Positions 8,720 through 15,427 of a stretch of DNA of 42,780 bases are shown piece by piece (the first letter of the stretch is position 1; every line of letters begins with the position of its first letter). The notes below the pieces were generated by a model that did no database searches, was not told where the DNA came from, and saw only the letters and a program-made list of their open reading frames with translations. The stretch is from Pseudomonadota bacterium (GTDB lineage Bacteria; Pseudomonadota; Alphaproteobacteria; Caulobacterales; Caulobacteraceae). The DNA lies in NCBI GenBank assembly GCA_023390245.1, contig JAEWDF010000108.1, positions 1-42,780 on the forward strand, written 5' to 3'. Both the position numbers and the translations under genes were made by a program.

Positions 8720-8891
8720 CCTCCCCACATCGTGGGGAGGTGGCGCGGCGCTTCTTCAGCGCCGTGACGGAGGGGTTCTTCACCGCGCACCAGGCGCCCG
8801 AGGCGCTTCAAGACCCCCTCCACCGCGCAGCCTGTCCTCGGGCCCGCCTTCGGCGAGACCCCCGGCGATCCCCTCCCCATTGCATGGGAGG
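8720..8891. repeat. MITE-like palindromic intergenic element A
   Basis: A compound inverted-repeat element fills the 256-bp gap between the reductase and the his leader gene. It opens with the hairpin CCTCCCCAC / GTGGGGAGG (8720-8728, 8732-8740), continues with CGGCGCT / AGCGCCG (8746-8752, 8758-8764) and GACGGAGGGG, and ends with a matching CCTCCCC...GGGAGG stem (8872-8891). Its GGGGAGGTGGCGCGGCG and GACGGAGGGG blocks recur in the element at 24867-24986. No reading frame of note. Confidence 0.65.
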
Positions 8892-8903
8892 CGACGAACA
8901 CGC

Positions 8904-8936
8904 TTGACCGTTCCATTGTTACAGCATAGTGGAACG
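8904..8936 (+). promoter_or_regulatory. his operon promoter overlapped by an inverted repeat
   Basis: TTGACC (8904-8909), 17 bases, TAGTGG (8927-8932). The perfect 7-bp inverted repeat CGTTCCA (8909-8915) / TGGAACG (8930-8936) straddles the -35 edge and the -10. A repressor bound there would block RNA polymerase. The first gene encodes a TrpR-like DNA-binding protein, which makes autoregulation the simplest reading (inference). Confidence 0.5.
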
Positions 8937-8940
8937 CTCT

Positions 8941-9225
8941 ATGACCGCCCCGCCCGCCCGCGACGCCCTCTATGACGCCCTGCTGTCGATGCAGACGCGC
9001 GAGGAGATCGACGCCTTCCTGGCCGACCTGTGCACGCCCGCTGAACTGCGCGCCTTTGCCGAGCGGTGGCAGGTCGCGCGCCTGCTGGACGCCGGGGGCA
9101 AGTCCTATCGCGAGATCGCGGCCGAGGCCCATGCCAGCCCGACCACCGTGGTCCGCGTCGCCCGCTACCTGAAAGACATGCCGCACCAGGGCTACCGCAT
9201 CGCCCTGGACCGGCTGAAAGCCTGA
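8941..9225 (+). CDS. YerC/YecD-family TrpR-like DNA-binding protein
   Basis: A 94-residue all-helical protein of the TrpR-related YerC/YecD family. The Trp-repressor-like helix-turn-helix is visible in LCTPAELRAFAERWQVARLL and GKSYREIAAEAHASPTTVVR followed by VARYLKD. It lies ten bases upstream of hisG, in the same direction, and so is probably the first gene of the his operon and a regulator of it. ATG 8941 is preferred. The in-frame GTG at 8929 falls inside the predicted -10 element, and transcription is predicted to begin at about 8939-8941, so the message may be leaderless (no Shine-Dalgarno sequence is seen). The ligand is not known; histidine or an intermediate is a reasonable guess from context. 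Confidence 0.8.
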   Translation: MTAPPARDALYDALLSMQTREEIDAFLADLCTPAELRAFAERWQVARLLDAGGKSYREIAAEAHASPTTVVRVARYLKDMPHQGYRIALDRLKA

Positions 9226-9235
9226 GAGTTCCCAC

Positions 9236-10117
9236 ATGAGCACGGTCCAGGGACGGCTCCGCATCGCCGTCCAGAAATCCGGCCGCCTGGCCGACCGCAG
9301 CCTAGACCTGATCCGCGACGCGGGCCTGAAGTGGGTCAAGGGGCACAACGACCTGCTGTACCGGGTCGAGAACTATCCCATCGACCTGCTGCGCGTGCGC
9401 GACGACGACATCCCGACCTTCGTGGCGGACGGCGTCTGCGACCTGGGCATCGTCGGCGAGAACGTGCTGGAGGAGGGCAAGAACGGGGGGGCGAACGCCG
9501 AGATCGTCATGCCGCTGGGCTTTGGCCGCTGCACCCTGAAGATCGCCGTGCCGCCGGCCCTGGCCTATGACGGGCCGGCGTCGCTGGAAGGTCTGCGCAT
9601 CGCCACCTCCTATCCGAAGATCCTGCGCCGCTTCCTGGAGGCGGAAGGGGTCAAGGCCGACATCGTCACCATGCGCGGGGCGGTGGAGGTCGCGCCCCGG
9701 CTGAAGCTGGCCGCCGCCATCTGCGACCTGGTCTCCACCGGCGCGACGCTGGAGGCCAACGGGCTGGCCGCCAGGGAGACGGTGCTGGAAAGCCAGGCGG
9801 TGCTGATCCGTTCGCCCGCCGCGCCCGAACCCGAACTGGCCGACCTGCTGGACAGCGTGATCGAGCGGATGAGCGGCGTGGTGTCCTCCCAGGGCGCCAA
9901 ATACGTCATGCTGAACGCACCGGTGGCGGCGCTGGACCAGATCACGGCGCTGCTCCCCGGCGCCGGGTCGCCCACCGTCATGCAGCTGTCGGGCCGCGAC
10001 GATGCGGTCGCGGTCCACGCCGTATGCCAGGAAGCGGTCTTCTGGGAGACGCTGGAGAAGCTGAAGGGCGCCGGCGCCTCGGCCATCCTGGTCCTGCCCA
10101 TCGAGAAGATGATGTGA
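9236..10117 (+). CDS. hisG: ATP phosphoribosyltransferase (long form)
   Basis: First committed step of histidine biosynthesis: ATP plus PRPP gives phosphoribosyl-ATP. At 293 residues it is the long, homohexameric form with a C-terminal ACT-like regulatory domain (ERMSGVVSSQGAKYVMLNAP onwards, ending ILVLPIEKMM), which normally gives feedback inhibition by histidine and removes the need for HisZ. Catalytic-domain signatures include RIAVQKSGRL, DDIPTFVADGVCDLGIVGEN, RIATSYPKILRRFL and the PRPP loop CDLVSTGATLEANGL. It starts ten bases after the YerC-like gene and its stop overlaps the hisD start (TGATG). Confidence 0.95.
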   Translation: MSTVQGRLRIAVQKSGRLADRSLDLIRDAGLKWVKGHNDLLYRVENYPIDLLRVRDDDIPTFVADGVCDLGIVGENVLEEGKNGGANAEIVMPLGFGRCTLKIAVPPALAYDGPASLEGLRIATSYPKILRRFLEAEGVKADIVTMRGAVEVAPRLKLAAAICDLVSTGATLEANGLAARETVLESQAVLIRSPAAPEPELADLLDSVIERMSGVVSSQGAKYVMLNAPVAALDQITALLPGAGSPTVMQLSGRDDAVAVHAVCQEAVFWETLEKLKGAGASAILVLPIEKMM

Positions 10118-11451
10118 TGCCCGGTTTCGGCGGACGATTCATCGACTGGGCCTCCCTGGACGCGGCCGGAAAGCGCGCCGCCCTGGCCCGTCCGTCGCGG
10201 CGCACCGCGGCCGACGTGACCGGGACGGTGCGCGAAATCCTGGACGACGTGCGCGACCGCGGCGGCGCGGCCGTGACCGACTGGTGCCTGAAGCTGGACA
10301 AGGCCCCGCCCCGCCGCATCGCCATCACCGAACAGGCGATCGCCGAGGCGCGCGACGCCCTGCCGCCGGCGGATTCGCGGGCGCTGCGGATGGCGGCGGA
10401 GAACATCCGCATCTTCCACCAGGCGACCCGACCGGAAGACACGCCCTTCGTCGAGACCACGCCCGGCGTGCGCTCGAAGCTGGCCTGGCGGCCCATAGCC
10501 TCCGCCGGCCTCTACATCCCCGGCGGCACGGCGCCGCTATTCTCCTCCCTCCTGATGCTGGCCATTCCGGCCGGCGTGGCGAGGGTGGGCGAGCGGATCG
10601 CCGTCACCCCGCCGGACAAGGACGCCCAAAATCCCTGGGGCGTTCACCCCGCCATGATCCTGGCCGCGGCCGAGGCGGGGCTGGACGCGATCTGGCTGAT
10701 GGGCGGGGCGCAGGCCATCGCCGCCCTGACCTTCGGCGTCGCGTTGGAGGACGGCGTCATCCCGGCCTGCGACAAGCTGTTCGGTCCCGGCAACGCCTAT
10801 GTGGCCGAGGCCAAGAAGCAGGCGAGCGCCCTGCCCGGCGGTCCCGCCGTGGACATGCCTGCCGGCCCGTCCGAACTGATGGTCGTCGTCGACCGCGACT
10901 CCGCACCCGAGATCGTCGCCGCCGACCTGCTGAGCCAGGCCGAGCACGACGCCGACGCCCAGGTGATCCTGGTGTCCACCAGCCGCGCGACGATTGACTA
11001 CATCCTGGCCGAGGTGGAGGCCCAGGTCGCGACCCTGCCGCGCGAGGCCGTTGCGCGCGCCTCGCTGGAGGAAGGCCGCGCCATCCTGGTGCGCGATCTG
11101 GACGCGGCCTGCGAGGTCGCCAACCTCTACGGCCCCGAACACCTGGCGCTCCAGGTCGAGTACGCCGAGGAGCTGGTGGATTCCATCGCCGCCGCAGGGG
11201 CGATCTTCGTCGGCCGGTTCGCCGCCGAAACCCTGGGCGACTACGCCGCCGGCCCCAGCCACGTCCTGCCGACCGACGGCGGCGCGCGGACCCTGGGCGG
11301 GGTGACCACGGCCAGCTTCATGACGTCGATGTCGGTGCAGACGGTCGATGCGTCCGGCGCCCGCGCCCTGGCCCCCATCGCCGCCCGACTGGCCCGGATG
11401 GAAGGCCTGGAAGCCCACGCCCGGGCCGCCGACCTGAGGAGCGAGGGATGA
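10117..11451 (+). CDS. hisD: Histidinol dehydrogenase
   Basis: Catalyses the last two steps of histidine synthesis, histidinol to histidine with two NAD+ and a zinc ion. At 444 residues it is of normal length. Signatures: SAGLYIPGGTAPLFSSLLML, the nucleotide-binding FGPGNAYVAEAKKQ, VDMPAGPSELMVVVD, the catalytic Glu-His of LLSQAEHDADAQVIL, and the C-terminal YGPEHLALQVE and GDYAAGPSHVLPT. The ATG at 10117 overlaps the hisG stop by one base; upstream in-frame codons lie inside hisG. After the stop comes a short palindrome and then the HisC-like/HisB fusion. Confidence 0.95.
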   Translation: MPGFGGRFIDWASLDAAGKRAALARPSRRTAADVTGTVREILDDVRDRGGAAVTDWCLKLDKAPPRRIAITEQAIAEARDALPPADSRALRMAAENIRIFHQATRPEDTPFVETTPGVRSKLAWRPIASAGLYIPGGTAPLFSSLLMLAIPAGVARVGERIAVTPPDKDAQNPWGVHPAMILAAAEAGLDAIWLMGGAQAIAALTFGVALEDGVIPACDKLFGPGNAYVAEAKKQASALPGGPAVDMPAGPSELMVVVDRDSAPEIVAADLLSQAEHDADAQVILVSTSRATIDYILAEVEAQVATLPREAVARASLEEGRAILVRDLDAACEVANLYGPEHLALQVEYAEELVDSIAAAGAIFVGRFAAETLGDYAAGPSHVLPTDGGARTLGGVTTASFMTSMSVQTVDASGARALAPIAARLARMEGLEAHARAADLRSEG

Positions 11452-11462
11452 CCGTCGCCGCA

Positions 11463-11503
11463 CATATCCTCCCCCGTTTCGCTGCGCTCCTCGGGCGAGG
11501 ATC
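11463..11503. repeat. Palindromic element in the hisD-hisB junction
   Basis: ATCCTC-CCCCG at the left (11465-11475) pairs with CGGGC-GAGGAT at the right (11492-11502), with a loop of GTTTCGCTGCGCTCCT. The right arm contains GAGGA, correctly placed to be the Shine-Dalgarno sequence of the ATG at 11507. Related in its ATCCTCCCCC ends to the 15305-15427 element. Confidence 0.6.
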
Positions 11504-11506
11504 GAG

Positions 11507-12931
11507 ATGACCCTGCCCGCTCCCTATCCGCCGCTGGTCTCCGGCGGCGACGGCCTGGACCGCTATCCAAGCGACGCGCCGGCCCTGACCGCGCGCATGG
11601 CCGCGATCTATGGCGCGCCCGTGGAGCAGGTGCTGCCGGTGCGCGGCCTGACCCACGGGCTGGAGCTGGCATATCGGCTGGCGGCCCGCGACGGCGGTTC
11701 GGTCCAGGCGCCGAAGGCCCAGCCCTATGACCGGCTCGCGGCCATCTATCCGGCCAAGGGCGAAGCGTCCGTCGTCGTCGTCCGCGCCCTCGGCTCGCCC
11801 GAGGCGGTGGCCGAAATGGCGGCGCGCGTCGCGCCCGCCCTGCTTGTGGTGGACGAGGGCCTGATCGAATTCTCGGACAGCGCGTCCGCCGTCACGGCCG
11901 TCGCGGACCACGCCAACCTGGTCGTCCTGCGCAGCCTGTCGCTGGCCTATGGCCTGGCCGGCGCACGGGTCGGGGCCGCCATCGCCCAAACTCGGACGAT
12001 CGCGCGCCTGGCCTCGGTGACGGAGCCCTACGCCCTGCCCGAGCCCCTGGTCCGGCTGGCGATGCAGGCGCTCGATCCGTCGCGGATGATCGAGACGGCC
12101 GAGCGCGTCGCCGCCGTCCGGCGCGAGCGCGAGCGTGTCGCCCGGGAACTGGGACGGTTGATGACCGTGGACGCCGGCGTCGGCCCCATCCTCATGGCCC
12201 GGCCTCAAGATCCGGCCGCCGCCCTCGCGGCGCTGAAGACCCATGGCGTCGAAGCCGACCGGTCGGGCGATCGCCTGCGCCTGCCCGTTTCGATCAAGCC
12301 CGAGGTCAACGACCGGCTGCTGGCCGCCTTCGGCCTGACGCCCGCCCGGCGCCGCCCGGCGCGGGTCGGCCAGGCCGTGCGCGACACCCGGGAGACCCGC
12401 ATCGTCTGCGCCGTCGACCTGGACGCGCCCGCCCCTGTCCGCATCCAGACCGGCGTCGGCTTCTTCGACCACATGCTGGAGCAGATCGCGGCGCACGGCG
12501 GCTTTTCCCTGCGCCTGCAATGCGAGGGCGACCTGCACACCGACCCGCACCACACCATCGAGGACAGCGCCATCGCGCTCGGCCAGGCGCTGAAGCAGGC
12601 GCTGGGCGAGCGCAAGGGCATCGCCCGCTACGGCTTCGTCCTGCCGATGGACGAGGCCAACGCCGCCGTCTCCATCGACCTGTCGGGCCGGCCCTATCCG
12701 CTGTTCGAAGGGACGTTCGAGACGCCCTACATCGGCGACTACCGGACCGACCTGACCGCCCATGTTTTCCGCTCCCTGGCCGAGGCCATGGGCGCCGCCG
12801 TCCATATCAAGGTCACGGGCCAGGACGACCACCACAAGACCGAGGCGATCTATAAAGCTTTCGGCCGGGCGCTCCGCCAGGCGATCCGCATCGAAGGCGA
12901 CGCCGTGCCCAGCACCAAGGGGGTGTTGTGA
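11507..12931 (+). CDS. hisB: Fusion: HisC-like aminotransferase pseudoenzyme domain + imidazoleglycerol-phosphate dehydratase
   Basis: A 474-residue fusion. Residues about 285-474 are a complete HisB (IGP to imidazole-acetol phosphate plus water): TGVGFFDHMLEQIAAHGG, DLHTDPHHTIEDSAIALGQA and GQDDHHKTEAIYKAFGRAL supply the metal-binding His/Glu clusters. Residues 1-280 follow histidinol-phosphate aminotransferase (HisC): DRYPSDAPAL, EQVLPVRGLTHGLELAYR, LLVVDEGLIEF (family: DEAYIEF), VVLRSLSLAYGLAGARVG (family: RTLSKAFGLAGLRVG) and RLRLPVSIKPEVNDRLLAAF. The Schiff-base Lys is Leu146 (CTG codon), the PLP-contacting Tyr is Leu119, and the PPTY and NPNNPTG segments are missing. The N-terminal domain should therefore not bind PLP covalently or transaminate, so an active HisC is needed elsewhere. 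The residues are seen directly; a scaffold or regulatory role is inference. The usual HAD phosphatase fusion partner of HisB is absent. Confidence 0.9.
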   Translation: MTLPAPYPPLVSGGDGLDRYPSDAPALTARMAAIYGAPVEQVLPVRGLTHGLELAYRLAARDGGSVQAPKAQPYDRLAAIYPAKGEASVVVVRALGSPEAVAEMAARVAPALLVVDEGLIEFSDSASAVTAVADHANLVVLRSLSLAYGLAGARVGAAIAQTRTIARLASVTEPYALPEPLVRLAMQALDPSRMIETAERVAAVRRERERVARELGRLMTVDAGVGPILMARPQDPAAALAALKTHGVEADRSGDRLRLPVSIKPEVNDRLLAAFGLTPARRRPARVGQAVRDTRETRIVCAVDLDAPAPVRIQTGVGFFDHMLEQIAAHGGFSLRLQCEGDLHTDPHHTIEDSAIALGQALKQALGERKGIARYGFVLPMDEANAAVSIDLSGRPYPLFEGTFETPYIGDYRTDLTAHVFRSLAEAMGAAVHIKVTGQDDHHKTEAIYKAFGRALRQAIRIEGDAVPSTKGVL

Positions 12932-12946
12932 TGCGCATACTCAAAA

Positions 12947-12968
12947 AATCCTCCCCCAGCGGGGGAGA
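12947..12968. repeat. Palindromic element in the hisB-hisH junction
   Basis: ATCCTCCCCC followed by AG and CGGGGGAGAG: CTCCCCC and GGGGGAG form a 7-bp stem. The right arm (GGGGGAGAG, 5-6 bases before the ATG at 12975) is the apparent Shine-Dalgarno sequence of hisH. Confidence 0.55.
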
Positions 12969-12974
12969 GATTGC

Positions 12975-13577
12975 ATGACCGAAGTCGCCGTCATCGCCTA
13001 TGGCGCGGGCAACGTCGCCTCGGTCCGGTTCGCATTGGAGAGGCTGGGCGCGACCGTGCGCCTGACCGACGACCCCGCCGTGGTGGTCGAGGCCGAGCGG
13101 CTTATCCTGCCCGGCGTCGGGGCCGCGAGCTATGCGATGACGCGACTGTCAGAGCTGGGTCTGGTCGAGGCGATCCGCGCCTTCCCCCGCCCCCTGCTGG
13201 GCGTCTGCCTGGGCCAGCAACTGCTGTTCGAACGCAGCGCGGAAGGCGACGGCGCGGACCTGCTGGGCTTCATCCCCGGCGCCGTGACGCGACTGACGCC
13301 GGCCGACGGCCTGCCTGTGCCGCACATGGGCTGGAGCCGGCTGGCGCGCGATCGCGACGATCCGCTACTGGACGGCGTGGCGGACGGCGCCTGGGCCTAT
13401 TTTGTCCATGGTTTCGTCTGTCCGGACGGCGACGCAACGGTGGCCCGCGCCGACTATGGCGGGGCCGTGCCGGCCGTGGTGCGGTCCGCCAACCGCTGGG
13501 GCTGCCAATTCCATCCCGAACGCTCGGCCGAGGCCGGGGCGACGATCCTGAGCAACTTCCTGGAGATCGCGACTTGA
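12975..13577 (+). CDS. hisH: Imidazole glycerol phosphate synthase, glutaminase subunit
   Basis: Class I glutamine amidotransferase that supplies ammonia to HisF for making IGP and AICAR. At 200 residues it is of normal length. Catalytic triad: the nucleophile Cys in LLGVCLGQQLLFE (about residue 79) and His-Glu in WGCQFHPERSAEAG near the C terminus. The N-terminal AYGAGNVASVRFALERLG and LPGVGAASYAM are family-typical. The ATG at 12975 is preceded by a palindrome-borne GGGGGAGAG. Separated from hisA by another inverted-repeat element. Confidence 0.94.
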   Translation: MTEVAVIAYGAGNVASVRFALERLGATVRLTDDPAVVVEAERLILPGVGAASYAMTRLSELGLVEAIRAFPRPLLGVCLGQQLLFERSAEGDGADLLGFIPGAVTRLTPADGLPVPHMGWSRLARDRDDPLLDGVADGAWAYFVHGFVCPDGDATVARADYGGAVPAVVRSANRWGCQFHPERSAEAGATILSNFLEIAT

Positions 13578-13600
13578 ACCGTTCCGCCCTCCCCCTTCCG

Positions 13601-13704
13601 TCACCCTCGGGCTTGACCCCAGGGTCGGACCGTCCGCCACGCATGCGCAACACGGAAGGCGCGAGCCGGTCCACGCTCGATCCTCGGATCAAGCCCGAGG
13701 ATGA
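13601..13704. repeat. Long inverted-repeat element in the hisH-hisA junction
   Basis: TCACCCTCGGGCTTGACCC (13601-13619) and GGATCAAGCCCGAGGATGA (13686-13704) are inverted repeats pairing at 17 of 19 positions. Nested inside are GGACCG (13627-13632) and CGGTCC (13667-13672). The element occupies most of the 145-bp gap and has no coding content. Its CCCTCGGGCTTGA core differs from the CCTCCCC family, so it is a second repeat type. Confidence 0.65.
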
Positions 13705-13722
13705 CCAAGGTGAGCCGTCCCC

Positions 13723-14454
13723 ATGCTGATCTATCCCGCCATCGACCTGAAGGCCGGCGCCTGCGTGCGGCTGATGCACGGCCGCTTCGACCAGGTGACC
13801 CATTATGAGGACCAGCCCGCCGCCCAGTTGAGCGCCTTCGCCGCCGAAGGGGCGCGGTGGGTCCACGTCGTCGATCTCGACGGGGCCGAGGCGGGCGAGG
13901 CCGTGCAGCACGCCCTGATCGGCGAACTGACCGCCGCCATCGACGTGAGCATCCAGTCCGGCGGCGGCGTGCGCGGCGCCAACGACGTGGCTCGGCTGCT
14001 GGAGTCGGGCGTGTCGCGCGTCGTGGTCGGCTCCCTGGCGGTGACCCGGCCCAACGACGTGGCCGCCTGGCTCAGGGGCTTCGGCGCCGAACGCATCACC
14101 CTGGCCCTGGACGTGCGGATCGAGGACGGCGCGCCCGTGGCGGCGGTGAAGGGCTGGACGGAATCCTCGGGCGTCGACCTGTGGACCGCGCTGGCCTGCT
14201 ATCCGGCGGGCGCGTTCAGGCACCTGCTGGTCACCGACGTGGGCCGCGACGGGGCGATGACCGGCCCTAACCTGGACCTGCTGGCCGAGATTCGGCGCCG
14301 CCGCCCCGACCTGGCGCTCCAGGCCTCGGGCGGCGTCTCGTCGCTGGAGGACATCGCGGCGGTGAAGGCGCTGGGCTGCGACGGCGCCATCGTGGGCCGC
14401 GCCCTGTACGAGGGCCGCTTCACCCTGGCCGAAGCCCTGGCCGTCGCCGCATGA
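13723..14454 (+). CDS. hisA: Phosphoribosylformimino-5-aminoimidazole carboxamide ribotide (ProFAR) isomerase
   Basis: A (beta/alpha)8-barrel isomerase converting ProFAR to PRFAR in histidine synthesis. At 243 residues it is of normal length. Catalytic Asp8 lies in YPAIDLKAGACVRL, and the second catalytic Asp in LLVTDVGRDGAMTGPN. Phosphate-binding loops are SGGGVRGANDV, VVVGSLAV, QASGGVSSLEDI and GAIVGRALYEGRFTL. The ATG at 13723 follows an AAGGTGAG Shine-Dalgarno sequence located just outside the upstream repeat. Confidence 0.95.
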   Translation: MLIYPAIDLKAGACVRLMHGRFDQVTHYEDQPAAQLSAFAAEGARWVHVVDLDGAEAGEAVQHALIGELTAAIDVSIQSGGGVRGANDVARLLESGVSRVVVGSLAVTRPNDVAAWLRGFGAERITLALDVRIEDGAPVAAVKGWTESSGVDLWTALACYPAGAFRHLLVTDVGRDGAMTGPNLDLLAEIRRRRPDLALQASGGVSSLEDIAAVKALGCDGAIVGRALYEGRFTLAEALAVAA

Positions 14455-14473
14455 CGGCCCGGTCCCCAAGCCG

Positions 14474-14530
14474 GAGGGCGGTCGAATGACCGCCCATTTC
14501 TCGAACAAGAGGGCGGTCGAATGACCGCCC
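14474..14530 (+). promoter_or_regulatory. Tandemly duplicated ribosome-binding-site hairpin before hisF
   Basis: A 22-base sequence occurs twice in direct orientation, at 14474-14495 and 14509-14530, offset by 35 bases. Each copy holds GAGGG, then an ATG, inside a perfect 8-bp stem: GGGCGGTC, loop GAAT, GACCGCCC. The Shine-Dalgarno purines lie in the 5' arm, and the ATG spans the loop and the first base of the 3' arm. The second copy is the hisF translation start; the first starts a 12-codon mini-ORF. Confidence 0.8.
14486..14524 (+). CDS. 12-codon mini-ORF translationally coupled to hisF
   Basis: ATG 14486 opens the 12-residue frame MTAHFSNKRAVE, closed by TGA 14522-14524, which overlaps the hisF ATG (ATGA). 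It begins in the first copy of the duplicated ribosome-binding hairpin and reads through the 5' arm of the second, so ribosomes translating it would open the hisF hairpin. Whether it is translated is not known; the peptide itself need not have a function. Confidence 0.4.
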   Translation: MTAHFSNKRAVE

Positions 14531-15288
14531 GGCGCATCATCCCCTGCCTGGACGTGAAGGACGGCCGGGTGGTCAAGGGCGTCCGGTTCGTCGGCCATAC
14601 CGACATGGGCGACGCCGCCGACTTGGCCGCCCGCTATAGCGACCAGGGCGCGGACGAACTGGTCTTCTACGACATCACGGCCAGCCCGGAAGGCCGGACG
14701 CTGGACTATGGCTGGGTGCAGGATATCGCCCGGCTGCTGGACATCCCCTTCTGCGTCGCGGGCGGGATTCGCAGCGTGGAGCAGGCGGCCCGGTGCCTGG
14801 ACCACGGCGCGGACAAGGTGTCGATCAACTCGCCCGCCCTGGAACGGCCGGACCTGATCGCCGAGATGGCCGACCGGCTGGGCTCCCAATGCGTGGTCGT
14901 CGGCGTCGACAGCCGCCTGGAGGAGGGCGAATGGGTGGTCCACAAATACACCGGAGACCCGGACGCACGCCGTCGCGCGGGCCGGCGGACGCTGGACTGG
15001 CTGGAGGAGGCGCAAGCGTTGGGCGCCGGCGAGATCGTGCTGAACTGCATCGACCAGGACGGGGTGCGAAACGGCTATGACGTGGCGCAACTGGCCGCCG
15101 CGCGGGCGCGCCTGACCATTCCGCTGATCGCCTCGGGCGGCGCGGGCGCGCCGGAGCATTTCCGCCAAGTGTTCGAGGCGGCCGACGTGTCGGGGGCGCT
15201 GGCCGCCAGCGTCTTCCACACCGGCGCCATCGCGATACCCGACCTGAAGCGCCGCCTAGCGGGGGAAGGACTGGAGATGCGGATATGA
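14521..15288 (+). CDS. hisF: Imidazole glycerol phosphate synthase, cyclase subunit
   Basis: (Beta/alpha)8-barrel cyclase partner of HisH, forming IGP and AICAR from PRFAR and ammonia. At 255 residues it is of normal length. The catalytic Asp lies in IPCLDVKDGRVVKGVRF and the second Asp in GEIVLNCIDQDGVRNGYD. Phosphate loops are CVAGGIRSVEQAAR, DKVSINSPAL and LIASGGAGAPEHF. Its start codon is embedded in the duplicated hairpin described at 14474-14530. It is followed 17 bases after its stop by the 123-bp inverted-repeat element that precedes hisIE. Confidence 0.95.
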   Translation: MTARRIIPCLDVKDGRVVKGVRFVGHTDMGDAADLAARYSDQGADELVFYDITASPEGRTLDYGWVQDIARLLDIPFCVAGGIRSVEQAARCLDHGADKVSINSPALERPDLIAEMADRLGSQCVVVGVDSRLEEGEWVVHKYTGDPDARRRAGRRTLDWLEEAQALGAGEIVLNCIDQDGVRNGYDVAQLAAARARLTIPLIASGGAGAPEHFRQVFEAADVSGALAASVFHTGAIAIPDLKRRLAGEGLEMRI

Positions 15289-15304
15289 GGATCGCAGGAC
15301 AGAC

Positions 15305-15427
15305 ATCCTCCCCCGTCGGGGGAGGGGGGCCAAGCGCAGCATGGTGGAGGGGGCCCACCCCGCCCCCCGGGTCTGGGGCTGGCCCCCTCCACCGCTTCGC
15401 GGTCCCCCTCCTCCGACGGGGGAGGAT
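15305..15427. repeat. 123-bp MITE-like element D between hisF and hisIE
   Basis: The ends are perfect 15-bp inverted repeats, ATCCTCCCCCGTCGG (15305-15319) and CCGACGGGGGAGGAT (15413-15427), extending to 21 bp with one mismatch. Internally GGTGGAGGGGGCC (15343-15355) and GGCCCCCTCCACC (15381-15393) form a perfect 13-bp stem, so almost the whole element folds back. The right end supplies GGAGGA, five bases before the hisIE ATG. The core CCCCCTCCACC-n-CTTCG-n-GGTCCCCCTCC is shared with the 24867-24986 element. Confidence 0.75.

Noticed and set aside
11507..12931. Sequencing frameshift creating the HisC-HisB fusion
   Set aside because: The frame is continuous with sensible protein sequence on both sides of the joint, and the missing aminotransferase motifs are internal deletions and substitutions, not frame changes.
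14474..14530. CRISPR-like short repeats
   Set aside because: Only two copies, 35 bases apart, each containing a start codon and hairpin; no spacers and no cas genes.
13270..15219. Minus-strand open frame of about 650 codons across hisH-hisA-hisF
   Set aside because: Antisense shadow of three clearly identified his genes; composition is low-complexity and no motif is seen.
15305..15427. Insertion sequence
   Set aside because: Terminal inverted repeats are present but there is no transposase frame and I could not see a target-site duplication; MITE-like is the most that can be said.
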